Assembly: GCA_947498785.1 (NCBI GenBank)
Contig: CANMLS010000011.1
Span: 62,001-126,000 of the forward strand
DNA length: 64,000 nt
Reading direction: 5' to 3'
Source of the DNA: an uncultured Aquimarina sp.
Lineage (GTDB): Bacteria > Bacteroidota > Bacteroidia > Flavobacteriales > Flavobacteriaceae
Numbering within the stretch: position 1 is the first letter of the stretch; every line of letters begins with the position of its first letter. Of this stretch, positions 19,587-28,286 are shown one piece after another. The notes under the pieces are model-generated. The model saw only the letters and a list, made by a program, of their open reading frames with translations. It did not search any database and was not told where the DNA came from. A program made the translations under genes and the position numbers.

Positions 19587-20840
19587 CTATTTATTTTGAT
19601 GTAATTGGAAAACTTTTTGAATCAATTCTAGACTCTCATCTGCAGAAGTATGCTCGTTCTTTAGATGATTTGCAAAATGATTAGTGATTCTTTGAATAAT
19701 ACGGTTACTTACTATATCTGTATGTTCCTCATCAAAATCCGAATATTTCTTTCGCTGCAAATTAATCTCTGCTTCTTTCAACGTAATCAATTTATTCTTT
19801 AATGCTTTGATGGTAGGAGCAAATTTTCTAGTCTCTAACCAACTATCAAATTCTGCTTTTATTTCCTCGATAATACTTTCTGCTTGAGGGATGTGTTCTT
19901 TTCTACGACGTAATGTCCTATCTGTCATTTTTGATAAATCATCCAGATGTACTAATGTTACATTTGGCAATTCTGTTACATCAAGAGCTACATTACGAGG
20001 GATTGATAAGTCCAGAATTAATAATGGCTTATCAGAATGAATTAATTGTTTAGATATTGTAGGTTTTTGAGCTCCTGTTGCTACAATAAGAACATCAGAA
20101 TTTTTAATTTCTGATTGAATATTAGCATATTCTTTTACCAGAAGATTAAACTTACCTGCTATTTTCTCTGCTTTATCTTTGGTTCTGTTAATAAGAACGA
20201 TATGCTCATTTTTGGTATGTTTAACCAAGTTTTCACAAGTATTTCTTCCAATTTTACCAGTGCCAAAAAGCAATAAGTTCTTTTCAGATACATGAGGAAC
20301 TCTTGCAAGAATATATTGGACCGCTGCAAAACTTACCGAGGTTGCACCGCTAGAAATTTCAGTTTCATTTTTAATACGTTTACTAGCCTGAATAACGGCA
20401 TTAACCAGACGCTCCATAAAAGGGTTCATCATATTCTCCTTTTTGGAATGTTTAAAACCATTTTTTATTTGACTAATAATTTCAAAATCACCAAGAATCT
20501 GGCTATCCAAACCTGTACCTACTTTAAAAAGGTGAGAAACAGCTGCAGAATTTTTATGAACATACGCTACTTTCTCAAATTCTTCAACTGTGCCATGCGT
20601 ATGTTCACAAAGCAATTTGATTAACTGGAAAGGATGTTCTGCAAAACCATATAATTCTGTTCTATTGCAAGTAGAAATCACAACCAAAGAAGGAATATCT
20701 TCATTTTTGGCTTGTTTAAGAATATTGCTTTTGGCCTCATCATTAATACTAAAGTTACCCCTAACTTCGGCATCAGCTTTTTTATAACTGAGGCCTATTG
20801 CATAAAAATATTTTCCTATAGCTCGCATCTGGGGCTCCAT
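19587..20840 (-). CDS. hemA: Glutamyl-tRNA reductase
   Basis: The catalytic Cys58 is in STCNRTE, the N-terminal GLSYKKADAEVR replaces the usual GxNHKxA-like motif, GTGLDSQILGD binds substrate, the NADPH fold is LLFGTGKIGR, and a helical C-terminal dimerisation domain follows. At 417 aa it is full length. It makes glutamate-1-semialdehyde, so this host uses the C5 route; hemL and hemB are not in the window. It is the first gene of the heme operon and faces an AraC regulator. Confidence 0.96.
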   Translation of the reverse strand: MEPQMRAIGKYFYAIGLSYKKADAEVRGNFSINDEAKSNILKQAKNEDIPSLVVISTCNRTELYGFAEHPFQLIKLLCEHTHGTVEEFEKVAYVHKNSAAVSHLFKVGTGLDSQILGDFEIISQIKNGFKHSKKENMMNPFMERLVNAVIQASKRIKNETEISSGATSVSFAAVQYILARVPHVSEKNLLLFGTGKIGRNTCENLVKHTKNEHIVLINRTKDKAEKIAGKFNLLVKEYANIQSEIKNSDVLIVATGAQKPTISKQLIHSDKPLLILDLSIPRNVALDVTELPNVTLVHLDDLSKMTDRTLRRRKEHIPQAESIIEEIKAEFDSWLETRKFAPTIKALKNKLITLKEAEINLQRKKYSDFDEEHTDIVSNRIIQRITNHFANHLKNEHTSADESLELIQKVFQLHQNK

Positions 20841-21044
20841 GTAAATCCTATTCCTTAATTTATCATAGCAAAACTAATTTACTAACACATCATAAAGTAA
20901 CGCTAGAAGAACAATAAGTAACGGAAAATGGTATTTTGGATATTTTTTATCACAAATACCACCGAAAACCCTTATTTTTGATATGTTCACATAAAACTTA
21001 TGGCGATAGTTTAGATTAATTCTAAATTAAAAAAAATAGTAATT

Positions 21045-21935
21045 ATGGAAATCGAATTGAAAAATAACGCTCCAGGGATTTTGGAAGAAACTCAGATTGA
21101 AGATGGTTTTTACATCCTAAAGTTTCAGAATGAAACTAATGATGATCAATGTGTTATCCGAAAAATTAACAGTAGCTATATTCAATTTCATTTTTGTGTA
21201 AAAGGGGCTGTAAAGTTTAATTTCAACAATGGTAGCTATGCCATTAGCTTAGCCGAAGAGAATTCACTTTTACTTTACAATCCACAACGTGACTTGCCAA
21301 TGAATCTAGAAATGGAAAACGATTCCTGGTTAATCACAATTCTTATTTCTATTAAAAAGTTCCATTCCTTATTTTCTAAAGAAGCAGATTATATCCCTTT
21401 TCTAGGAGAAGGTAATCGAGATAAAAAATATTATACTGATGCTATAATTTCTCCTTCGATGGCAGTGGTTTTAAATCAGATCATGAACTATAGCTTACAT
21501 AAATCTATTAAGCTATTATATTTTAAAGGAAAAGCATATGAATTATTAAGTCTTTATTTTAATAGACCAGAAAATGCAGATATAGAGCAATGTCCTTTTC
21601 TTGTGGATGAAGAAAATGTGTTGAAAATTCGAAAAGCCAAAGAGATTATTATAACTCGTATGGCAGAACCTCCTACATTACAAGAATTATCGAATGAAAT
21701 CGGACTTTCTCTAAAAAAACTTAAAGATGGTTTTAAACAAATCTATGGCGAACCCGTGTACACATTCTTATTTGACTACAAAATGGAAGTCGCAAGACAA
21801 CTATTAGCATCTGGAAGTCATAATGTAAATGAAGTAGGACTGAAAGTAGGTTATAGTACCGCAAGCCATTTCATTGCCGCATTCAAGAAGAAATTCGGCA
21901 CTACTCCAAAAAAATATGTCATGAATCTAAGCTAA
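21045..21935 (+). CDS. AraC-family transcriptional regulator, 296 aa
   Basis: An N-terminal cupin-like sensing domain (about residues 1-190) is followed by the double-HTH AraC domain: PTLQELSNEIGLSLKKLKDGFKQ-type first helix pair and the VGYSTASHFIAAFKKKFGTTPKKY signature near the end. It is divergent from hemA with about 200 bp between, so it probably controls the heme operon; AraC genes at this position next to hemA recur in flavobacteria (recalled, not checked). The effector is unknown. Confidence 0.9.
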   Translation: MEIELKNNAPGILEETQIEDGFYILKFQNETNDDQCVIRKINSSYIQFHFCVKGAVKFNFNNGSYAISLAEENSLLLYNPQRDLPMNLEMENDSWLITILISIKKFHSLFSKEADYIPFLGEGNRDKKYYTDAIISPSMAVVLNQIMNYSLHKSIKLLYFKGKAYELLSLYFNRPENADIEQCPFLVDEENVLKIRKAKEIIITRMAEPPTLQELSNEIGLSLKKLKDGFKQIYGEPVYTFLFDYKMEVARQLLASGSHNVNEVGLKVGYSTASHFIAAFKKKFGTTPKKYVMNLS

Positions 21936-21957
21936 GGTTATTACTAATCCCTAGTAA

Positions 21958-22125
21958 TTACTCCTTAGGTATCCCAACACCCTTTTGTAAGGATACGATA
22001 GAATCATACATCCCTTGATCATCATCAGAGGCATCAGCCAAAACAGATACAAAATCAAATTGTTCTAGAAGTTCTAAAACAAAAGATAGTTTCTCTTTTT
22101 CAACATCTACTATTATACGTTTCAT
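21958..22125 (-). CDS. Small acidic protein, 55 aa, antitoxin-like
   Basis: The frame runs from the ATG at 22125 (MKRIIVDVEKEK) to TAA at 21958. An N-terminal beta strand plus a helix (LSFVLELLEQFDFVSVL) and an acidic tail resemble the short antitoxin-like proteins of Bacteroidota in which a 'fxxELLxxfxFV' helix follows a strand. No toxin gene lies beside it. It converges with the AraC gene, 22 bp from its stop. Confidence 0.55.
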   Translation of the reverse strand: MKRIIVDVEKEKLSFVLELLEQFDFVSVLADASDDDQGMYDSIVSLQKGVGIPKE

Positions 22126-22772
22126 GTGTTTTTTAATTTTGTTTGTTAATGGTCACAGGAAACTTTAAACAATCAAAATAAATATTTTAGTAAACAACAC
22201 TAGATATTTATTTTAATCGAGTCGGTTTCATCTTTGCTTTTTTAATCATTTAAAAATACTAAAATAAAATTACTCAACTTTTAGTTTGCTACAATTTAAC
22301 TTAATTATAAATTCTTCTCTACTAACCTTTACATTAATCTATTAAATGGTAAAATTTTATACACCTTCTTCTTCGAGTTCAAAAAATCTGGAAAAGACCA
22401 CTGTACGTATCATAAACCTCCTCTTCTCAAATCCAAAAGGCAGGTAAAATTACTTTATAATTAAGCCTTTCATCATTTATTACTTAACACCTTTTTAGCT
22501 TAAAAAGGTGAAAATTTTATTGTAAGTTAGGAAATTTTATAGGAGTAAGAGCCCCACTATACAGCTTGAATATTCTCTTTTCTGACCTATGTTATTAGAT
22601 TCTCTAATACCAAGTAATTAAACGTTAAGACACAAATAATACATTTTTTGGCAAAAAACTTCCATTTTCATTGTTACTGGATTTCTCTATATCTGTATTA
22701 ATAAGTCTTATCATCTTTTTATTATCTATACTCTTAATAGTTCGTATTTTTGTTTTCTGAAATAGAAATTTT
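22126..22772. other. Gene-poor spacer before hemH with one hairpin
   Basis: No convincing gene is seen in these 650 bp. A 33-codon plus-strand frame from 22346 looks random. CACCTTTTT (22488-22496) pairs with AAAAAGGTG (22502-22510) as a 9-bp hairpin, but neither strand has a good U-tract. The segment probably holds the hemH promoter. Confidence 0.5.
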
Positions 22773-23813
22773 ATGAGCAAAGGAGTTCTCCTCGTTAATC
22801 TTGGGTCACCAGACAGTACCGACCCAAAAGATGTGAAAAAATACCTTGGTGAGTTTTTAATGGACCCCAGAGTAATTGATGTTCCTCTTTGGGCACGAAC
22901 CTTACTGGTAAAAGGAATAATTCTAAATACAAGACCAAAAAAATCTGCCGCAGCATATAAAAAAATATGGTGGAAAGAAGGCTCTCCTCTCATCGTATTG
23001 TCTAAAAGATTACAAAAAAAAGTTGCTGACCACACTGATGTTCCAATAGGTTTGGCTATGCGTTACGGAGCAATGAACATCAAAAATGGATTGCAAGAAT
23101 TGCACGATAAAGGTGTTGATGAAGTTATGATTGTACCTTTATATCCTCAATTTGCAATGGCGACTACAGAAACCATTTTGGTGCTGGCAGAAGAGTTACG
23201 TATGGCCCATTTCCCCAATATGAAAATTACAGATATTCCTGCTTTTTATAACAAAACTGAGTATATCGAAGTTCTTTCTGACAGCATTACAGAACATCTG
23301 GATGGCATTGAATATGAACATCTTCTATTTAGCTATCACGGAGTACCCGAAAGACATATCAGAAAGAGTGATATTAGTAATGGAAACTGTAAAATGGATG
23401 GAAAATGTTGCTTTAAAAAAGGGTCAAAACAACATGAGTTCTGTTATCGTCATCAATGTGAGATGACAACAGTACAGGTAGCTAAAAAACTAGGACTTAA
23501 AAACGGAACCTATTCTACATCGTTTCAGTCTCGTTTAGGCTTTGATCCATGGTTACAACCCTATACCGATAGAACTATTGAAAGGATGGGAAAAGAAGGT
23601 ATAAAAAAAATGGCTATTGTAACTCCAGCTTTTGTTTCTGATTGTCTTGAAACTTTAGAAGAAATAGCTATGGAAGGAAAAGAAATATTTCATGAAGTAG
23701 GCGGCAAAGAATTTACTACTATTCCATGCCTTAATGATCGTGACGATTGGGCAAAAGTAATTGCTGATTGGGTTAATGAGTGGGTCGCTATAAAAACTCA
23801 ATTTGCACAATGA
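22773..23813 (+). CDS. hemH: Ferrochelatase
   Basis: The 346-aa protein starts SKGVLLVNLGSPDS, has FLMDPRVIDVP, the catalytic His189 in FSYHGVPERH and the conserved acidic site in PAFVSDCLETLEEI (about 286-298). The GNCKMDGKC/CYRHQC insert gives several Cys that could bind a metal cluster; whether it does is not shown. It inserts iron into the porphyrin in the final step. Its TGA overlaps the start of the MATE gene (ATGA). Confidence 0.96.
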   Translation: MSKGVLLVNLGSPDSTDPKDVKKYLGEFLMDPRVIDVPLWARTLLVKGIILNTRPKKSAAAYKKIWWKEGSPLIVLSKRLQKKVADHTDVPIGLAMRYGAMNIKNGLQELHDKGVDEVMIVPLYPQFAMATTETILVLAEELRMAHFPNMKITDIPAFYNKTEYIEVLSDSITEHLDGIEYEHLLFSYHGVPERHIRKSDISNGNCKMDGKCCFKKGSKQHEFCYRHQCEMTTVQVAKKLGLKNGTYSTSFQSRLGFDPWLQPYTDRTIERMGKEGIKKMAIVTPAFVSDCLETLEEIAMEGKEIFHEVGGKEFTTIPCLNDRDDWAKVIADWVNEWVAIKTQFAQ

Positions 23814-25201
23814 CAAAAGTTTCCTCTGAAGCGCTCGGAAGTGAACCTATTGGAAATTTGCTTGTTAAACAAGCTGTTCCTGCTTCTATTGGGATATTAG
23901 TTATGTCTCTTAATGTTCTTGTCGATTCTATTTTTGTTGGGAACTGGATAGGTTCTATCGCATTTGCTTCTATAAATGTTGTACTTCCAGTATCCTTTTT
24001 TATTGGAGCAATAGGTATGTCTATAGGTGTAGGAGGCTCTAGTATTATTTCACGCGCATTAGGAGCAAATGCTAAAGAAAAAGCATTAAAAACCTTTGGA
24101 AATCAGATTTCTTTGGGGTTTTTGTTTATGGTTTCTCTGGTAATTCTGGGACTGATTTTTGTTGATGATATTATTCCAATATTTGGAGGAAAAGGTGATA
24201 TTTTTGAACCTGCCAAGATTTATTACACCATTCTTTTATATGGTGTTCCTTTTCTTGGGTTTGCCATGATGGGTAATACAGTAATCAGAGCAGAAGGTAA
24301 ACCAAAATTTGCCATGAGTGCGATGATTATCCCTGCCATTGGCAATTTACTTCTGGATTATATTTTTATCAAAGTATTAGACATGGGAATGCACGGTGCA
24401 GCATGGGCAACAACAGGTTCATACTTAGCATGTTTCTTATACGTTTTTTGGTTTTTTTATTCAAATAATTCAGAACTGAAGATCCGTTTTCATCACCTCA
24501 AATTACAAAAAGATATTACCTCAGAAATTGCATCTCTAGGAGGTATTACACTTGCCAGACAAGCGGTGGTAAGTATTACTTATTTATTAATGAATAATAT
24601 CTTGTTTGATATAGGACAAGAAGGTCTAGTAGCTGTATATGCCATCATTGGAAGAATGCTTATGTTTGCTTTATTTCCCGTATTTGGGGTTACCCAAGGA
24701 TTCTTGCCTATCGCAGGATATAATTATGGTGCCCAACAATACCAGCGTGTACGTGAAACTATAAATATAGCAATTACATATGCAGCAATTGTAGCATCTT
24801 TAGTTTTTATAGGGTTAATGATCTTTCCCTTAGAAATTACTTCTTTATTTTTGAGTAATGATCCTAGTTTAACTCCTAAAGAACTTGCTCTAAATCAGTT
24901 TGTTTTATCCCATACCTCAACATCAATGCGATGGGTTTTTGCAGCTACACCTATTATAGCTCTTCAGCTTATAGGCGCAGCCTATTTTCAATCGGCAGGA
25001 AAAGTAATTCCAGCTTTGCTACTTACTCTCTCCAGGCAAGGATTCTTTTTTGTTCCTTTAATTCTTATACTTCCAAAATTTTATGGGGAGTTGGGAGTTT
25101 GGATCTCGTTTCCTATTGCTGATATACTATCCACAATTGTTACTGGATATTTTTTAAATCGAGAAATACGAACAAAGCTTTTGGTTACAAAAACTACCTG
25201 A
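23810..25201 (+). CDS. MATE-family efflux transporter, 463 aa
   Basis: About twelve hydrophobic segments form two homologous halves; the first begins EPIGNLLVKQAVPASIGIL and the second has SFFIGAIGMSIGVGGSSIISRALG-like glycine patterns, as in MatE proteins. The ATG at 23810 overlaps the hemH stop by four bases and is preferred over an earlier in-frame ATG at 23780. Such proteins export cationic compounds against Na+ or H+. Coupling to hemH suggests a role in porphyrin or toxic-compound export, but that is inference. Confidence 0.93.
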   Translation: MTKVSSEALGSEPIGNLLVKQAVPASIGILVMSLNVLVDSIFVGNWIGSIAFASINVVLPVSFFIGAIGMSIGVGGSSIISRALGANAKEKALKTFGNQISLGFLFMVSLVILGLIFVDDIIPIFGGKGDIFEPAKIYYTILLYGVPFLGFAMMGNTVIRAEGKPKFAMSAMIIPAIGNLLLDYIFIKVLDMGMHGAAWATTGSYLACFLYVFWFFYSNNSELKIRFHHLKLQKDITSEIASLGGITLARQAVVSITYLLMNNILFDIGQEGLVAVYAIIGRMLMFALFPVFGVTQGFLPIAGYNYGAQQYQRVRETINIAITYAAIVASLVFIGLMIFPLEITSLFLSNDPSLTPKELALNQFVLSHTSTSMRWVFAATPIIALQLIGAAYFQSAGKVIPALLLTLSRQGFFFVPLILILPKFYGELGVWISFPIADILSTIVTGYFLNREIRTKLLVTKTT

Positions 25202-25385
25202 TTTTAATCTAGGTTTACTCCAAAATTGATATTAAGGATTTTCAATCTGTGTAAATACTGTTCTAAAATACTGGCAAAAGAGCGATTTCTATTTTATTTA
25301 GTTTCTCTACTCTTTCTCCAGTATAGAAAACATTCTGCCTATCATATCCAAACGATCTGGAATACTTTTAAACTCCTTTTTATGG

Positions 25386-25535
25386 TTATTTTACAACGTG
25401 TTGTACTCCGCTATATTCAAAGCCTAGAAAGAAGAAAAATGAAAAAAGTACAACCGTAATAAAAACCAACCATAAAATAGTAGCTGGAGTAACAGGTCTC
25501 ATTTCATCCAAAATATCTTTAAAAAAAGTAGTCAT
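25386..25535 (-). CDS. Small single-helix membrane peptide, 49 aa (array member)
   Basis: The frame starts MTTFFKDILDEMRP, has one hydrophobic helix (about residues 19-37) and ends with LGFEYSGVQHVVK. The helix followed by a glycine motif resembles the other tiny genes downstream of the C39 exporter, although the spacing here is GxxxxG. No signal peptide or double-glycine leader is visible. It is the last member of the array on the minus strand. Confidence 0.6.
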   Translation of the reverse strand: MTTFFKDILDEMRPVTPATILWLVFITVVLFSFFFFLGFEYSGVQHVVK

Positions 25536-25553
25536 AATTTATCGTATAAAATG

Positions 25554-25676
25554 TTAATGTATCATGTGATAAAAATCCTTGCCCATTAGGTATCCCATAT
25601 AAAAAAGAGAGACTACAATGCAGCAACACCAAAGTACAATCGTTGCTATTTTTTCTGATTTTCTTATATTTTTCAT
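25554..25676 (-). CDS. Small single-helix membrane peptide, 40 aa (array member)
   Basis: MKNIRKSEKIA leads into a helix that is Cys-rich (WCCCIVVSLF) and ends YMGYLMGKDFYHMIH. The GYLMG is a GxxxG motif followed by Lys and aromatics, as in its neighbours. A frameshifted relative lies at 27431-27530 (shared TI-x-W and SLF-MGY pattern). Confidence 0.65.
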   Translation of the reverse strand: MKNIRKSEKIATIVLWCCCIVVSLFYMGYLMGKDFYHMIH

Positions 25677-25759
25677 ATTTAGATGATCTTAGTTATAGTA
25701 ATAAAAGCAAAGTAATTCTTAAATGAAAAAGGATTTCATAACCAATGCTACTATTTTTT

Positions 25760-25900
25760 TTACATTCCAGCGTAGAATCTACCAAACTCCCAACCGATGT
25801 AGAATAACCCCATAGCGATTGCCAATATGATAGTGACAAATTCTAAATGACTTAGTTTGTTTATTGATTTAGATAAGCTGTTTAAGATATTGGTTTTCAT
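25760..25900 (-). CDS. Small single-helix membrane peptide, 46 aa (array member)
   Basis: The ATG at 25900 (MKTNILNSLSKSINK) is preferred over 25951 because it matches the 26398 paralogue. One hydrophobic helix (about 22-36) is followed by YIGWEFGRFYAGM. The 26258-26398 gene ends YIGWELGRSYAGM, and the DNA beyond both stops is also alike, so the two arose by duplication. Confidence 0.7.
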   Translation of the reverse strand: MKTNILNSLSKSINKLSHLEFVTIILAIAMGLFYIGWEFGRFYAGM

Positions 25901-25931
25901 AAAATAAAAATTATACGATTGATATATTATT

Positions 25932-26054
25932 TTAAAAAGGCAACTCAACACCTAAATTCCCAACAAAAACCCCTGCTGCATAAGAAGCAACAATTAATAA
26001 CAAAATCATCCAAGGAATGTTTTTCACAATTTGTTTTTTTATATCTGTTTTCAT
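25932..26054 (-). CDS. Small single-helix membrane peptide, 40 aa (array member)
   Basis: A basic start (MKTDIKKQIVKNIPW) is followed by a helix MILLLIVASYAAG and the ending GVFVGNLGVELPF, which carries a GxxxG motif. It has no close copy in the window but fits the array by size, topology, strand and motif position. Confidence 0.62.
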   Translation of the reverse strand: MKTDIKKQIVKNIPWMILLLIVASYAAGVFVGNLGVELPF

Positions 26055-26110
26055 AACTGTTTTGTATTTAAAATTGAAAGTGTTTTGATTTTACTTACTT
26101 TATTATCTTC

Positions 26111-26239
26111 TTAAGAAGCAATAACTTTACCTAGCGCTTCGCCTTTCTCAAATAAAAATATAGTAGCTGCTACAATTACGATACAAATTGTAAGTATAAG
26201 TCAACTTGTTTTTTTGTTTCTTAACTTAAATTCTTTCAT
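26111..26239 (-). pseudogene. Decayed array member with an in-frame TGA
   Basis: From the ATG at 26239 the frame reads MKEFKLRNKKTS, then TGA, then LILTICIVIVAATIFLFEK and GEALGKVIAS. Basic start, one helix and GxxxG motif (GEALG) match its neighbours, and TGA is one base from TGG (Trp, as found at this spot in related peptides). This is best read as a recently inactivated member. Confidence 0.6.
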
Positions 26240-26257
26240 AGTCATTGCTACTCTTTT

Positions 26258-26398
26258 TTACATTCCAGCGTAGGATCTACCAAGCTCCCAACCGATATAG
26301 AATAATACAGCAAATGCGATTAATGCATATGTAATTATATCAGTATCTTTTGTAGCTCTGATTTTGTTTACTAATTTAGTATATACTATATTTTTCAT
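26258..26398 (-). CDS. Small single-helix membrane peptide, 46 aa (array member)
   Basis: MKNIVYTKLVNKIR leads to a helix IITYALIAFAVLF and the ending YIGWELGRSYAGM. It is a diverged copy of the 25760-25900 gene, with conserved C-terminus and variable N-terminus, the pattern expected if the motif region is what matters. Confidence 0.7.
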   Translation of the reverse strand: MKNIVYTKLVNKIRATKDTDIITYALIAFAVLFYIGWELGRSYAGM

Positions 26399-26545
26399 AA
26401 TGTATTTGATATAAGAATAAAGAAAAATCTTTTATCTAAAAATGGATCTATAACCTTTAAATTTCCAACAAAGACCACTACCCTATTCGATTTAAAAGTT
26501 ACTATAATAACGATCTAGAAATATTTTTAACAACTTTTTTTATCA

Positions 26546-26740
26546 CTATTTTACAACGATCTTAAAATACAGTGCCGTTTTTTTAGCTTTAATTATAACA
26601 CCTACAACCATAAGCAATAATCCTAAAGCAATGCCAGTCATATATAATATTGAAGAAACTTTAAGTGTAAGCAATACGATACCAATAACTGATATAATAC
26701 TACCGATACTTAATATAGATATTCCATTTATGTTTTTCAT
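26546..26740 (-). CDS. Two-helix small membrane protein, 64 aa, possible immunity protein
   Basis: Two hydrophobic segments (about residues 8-26 and 31-48) with the LxxTGIALGLLLMVVGVII pattern and a basic tail (KAKKTALYFK). It resembles the 26921-27106 protein in layout: SIxGIVLL, then a second GVxLLxxVxGVI helix. It lies inside the small-peptide array. Two-helix small proteins often act as self-immunity for membrane-active peptides, but this is inference. Confidence 0.6.
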   Translation of the reverse strand: MKNINGISILSIGSIISVIGIVLLTLKVSSILYMTGIALGLLLMVVGVIIKAKKTALYFKIVVK

Positions 26741-26920
26741 AATTGTATCTTTTAAATTATTTTTTTTGAGTATGTTAAAAGTATGATATCCAACTAAAAA
26801 ATAAATGTTTACTTTATGTTTCGTTGTTTAATATACAATAATAAAACATCCTAGTTTCATTTTTTAAGAATGGGAAAAATAATTTGTAAAAAAGAAAATT
26901 TGATCACAAAAAACCATCAT

Positions 26921-27106
26921 TTAGTTATTATTCTTACTTTTTGCTATAAGTATAACACCGCAAACAGCAATTAGAAGACCAACACCTGCCATACTGAGAT
27001 ATACTATTTTTGACATATTCGTATTTATAAATGCTCCACTAATAATGGCAAGGAACACTCCAATGCCTGTCAAAAACCCTCCTTTACTTGTGATTTTTTT
27101 ATCCAT
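26921..27106 (-). CDS. Two-helix small membrane protein, 61 aa, possible immunity protein
   Basis: MDKKITSKGGFLTG opens into helix one (about 11-26), then a short polar turn (NTNMSKIVYLS) and helix two (AGVGLLIAVCGVILIA), ending KSKNNN. It is a distant paralogue of the 26546-26740 protein. Note that GG at residues 9-10 is too early for a leader. It sits in the array on the same strand. Confidence 0.6.
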   Translation of the reverse strand: MDKKITSKGGFLTGIGVFLAIISGAFINTNMSKIVYLSMAGVGLLIAVCGVILIAKSKNNN

Positions 27107-27335
27107 TTTTTATGTTTTTATAATGTGAAAATATTACTAAAAATTAATGCTATATTTTATATCAAAAAAATTATTGAAATAATTGTTTCACAGAAAACAT
27201 TTCTACGCTATCATATCCGAGGTTTGTTATTATTATTTCGACTCATTGTCTTTAATCATAGTGCAAAGTCAGGAAACATTCCCGCAGCATTTCGTTTTTA
27301 TTTAATAACTCTTTGTAGAGCGAATCCATACAATC

Positions 27336-27374
27336 AATAAAAATATCCTTTTCCAAAAATTAGAAAAGGATATT
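27336..27374 (-). terminator. Strong rho-independent terminator inside the peptide array
   Basis: AATATCCTTTTC (27342-27353) and GAAAAGGATATT (27363-27374) form a perfect 12-bp stem. On the minus strand it is followed by TTTATTG. It ends the transcript of the upstream array members. Confidence 0.8.
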
Positions 27375-27430
27375 CAAATTCTATTACTATTATATTATTC
27401 TTAATGATAATAGTAAGCCTACACTGCTAA

Positions 27431-27530
27431 TTAAATAAAATATTGAGCTAGTTGATATCCTATCATAAATAAACTAAGCGACATCAAACTACTCCAAATT
27501 AAAATAGTCGCAGTTTTGTTTTGTTTCCAT
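27431..27530 (-). pseudogene. Frameshifted array member
   Basis: From the ATG at 27530 the frame reads METKQN and soon stops. One base out of register the DNA reads TATILIWSSLMSLSLF and MIGYQLAQYFI before TAA at 27431. Helix plus GxxxA motif mirror the 25554-25676 peptide. The shift falls in an A-rich run after the start, which suggests slippage. Confidence 0.55.
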
Positions 27531-27572
27531 AATTAAAATTATTGAGAAAATCTTTACCCATCTGAGTAAAAA

Positions 27573-27602
27573 AAGGCTCTAAATTGACTTAGAGTCTCTT
27601 TT
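27573..27602 (-). terminator. Terminator after the 42-aa array gene
   Basis: GGCTCTAA (27575-27582) and TTAGAGTC (27589-27596) form an 8-bp stem with one wobble. On the minus strand it leads into CCTTTTTTTACTC; on the plus strand it leads into TCTTTTTT, so it may work both ways. It begins immediately after the stop at 27603. Confidence 0.75.
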
Positions 27603-27731
27603 TTAATACGATAAATTGTAAAATAGTCGGCCAATTTTTTCTCCTATATACCACGAAGAAAAAATTAAAAAAGCAATAGCAACCAACCAATAGTACAAAG
27701 TCATTTCCTTCTTTTTTATCATTAGTTTCAT
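27603..27731 (-). CDS. Small single-helix membrane peptide, 42 aa (array member)
   Basis: MKLMIKKKEMTLYYW, a helix LVAIAFLIFSS and WYIGEKIGRLFYNLSY. The GEKIGR ending is identical to that of the double-glycine peptide at 28287-28451 (AGEKIGR), linking the leaderless and leader-bearing members. A 42-aa paralogue sits at 27990-28118. Confidence 0.72.
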   Translation of the reverse strand: MKLMIKKKEMTLYYWLVAIAFLIFSSWYIGEKIGRLFYNLSY

Positions 27732-27989
27732 ATCAAATTTTTGTTTTTAGCTTATTATTTCTGATTTTCCAATATCTATTGTACAATAATAAAACAAAAT
27801 AGTCTTAATTTTTCAAAGAATGATAAAAAATATTAAAAAAGTAGCAAAGAAAAAAATCGCTCTTGGAGTGCATCCTAGAAGATCACTTGTCCAGTTCATA
27901 TATGTTGATACCCATACATCTAATACCTTTATATTCTCTGTTACTTGAATCTTTTAATTCTATCACACTATATTTTGAACGATTCCTTA

Positions 27990-28118
27990 TTAGTAAGAAA
28001 GATTATAAAATAATCGACCTACTTTTTCTCCTAAATACCATGAAGAAAAAACTAAAAAAATAATAGAGATCAACCAATAATATATAATTAGTTCTTTCTT
28101 TTTTATTACTAGTTTCAT
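27990..28118 (-). CDS. Small single-helix membrane peptide, 42 aa (array member)
   Basis: MKLVIKKKELIIYYW, helix LISIIFLVFSS and WYLGEKVGRLFYNLSY. Paralogue of 27603-27731 with many conservative changes (I/V, I/L, M/V) and identical ends, which argues that both copies are translated and selected. Confidence 0.72.
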   Translation of the reverse strand: MKLVIKKKELIIYYWLISIIFLVFSSWYLGEKVGRLFYNLSY

Positions 28119-28131
28119 ATCAAACTCTTAA

Positions 28132-28269
28132 TTATAACTTAGTTTTTTCATCAAAGTAGCCATAAACAACAGCAACACTAAAGATAAGGGGAATTAGCCC
28201 TAATCCACCATTTGTGCCTTCCATTTCTGATGTATCTAGTGGAGTAATATTATATTTTGTCATTTCCAT
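28132..28269 (-). CDS. Double-glycine-leader bacteriocin-like precursor, 45 aa
   Basis: The start at 28269 gives MEMTKYNITPL; a second ATG at 28263 is also possible. LDTSEMEGTNGG (residues 11-22) is a typical double-glycine leader ending, and cleavage would leave a 23-residue hydrophobic core LGLIPLIFSVAVVYGYF plus a charged tail. The C39 exporter encoded upstream cuts after GG in known systems. The core lacks the second glycine of the GxxxG motif. Confidence 0.7.
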   Translation of the reverse strand: MEMTKYNITPLDTSEMEGTNGGLGLIPLIFSVAVVYGYFDEKTKL

Positions 28270-28286
28270 GTTTAATTTTTTTTAAA

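Noticed and set aside
22346..22447. A 33-codon plus-strand frame in the hemH spacer
   Set aside because: Ser-rich and without leader, motif or neighbours; probably chance.
22625..23035. A 136-codon minus-strand frame over hemH
   Set aside because: It is a shadow of the clear ferrochelatase gene.
25226..25459. A 77-codon plus-strand frame
   Set aside because: It is antisense to the 49-aa membrane peptide and has no motif or good composition.
27863..28063. A 66-codon plus-strand frame
   Set aside because: It runs antisense to an array peptide and looks random.
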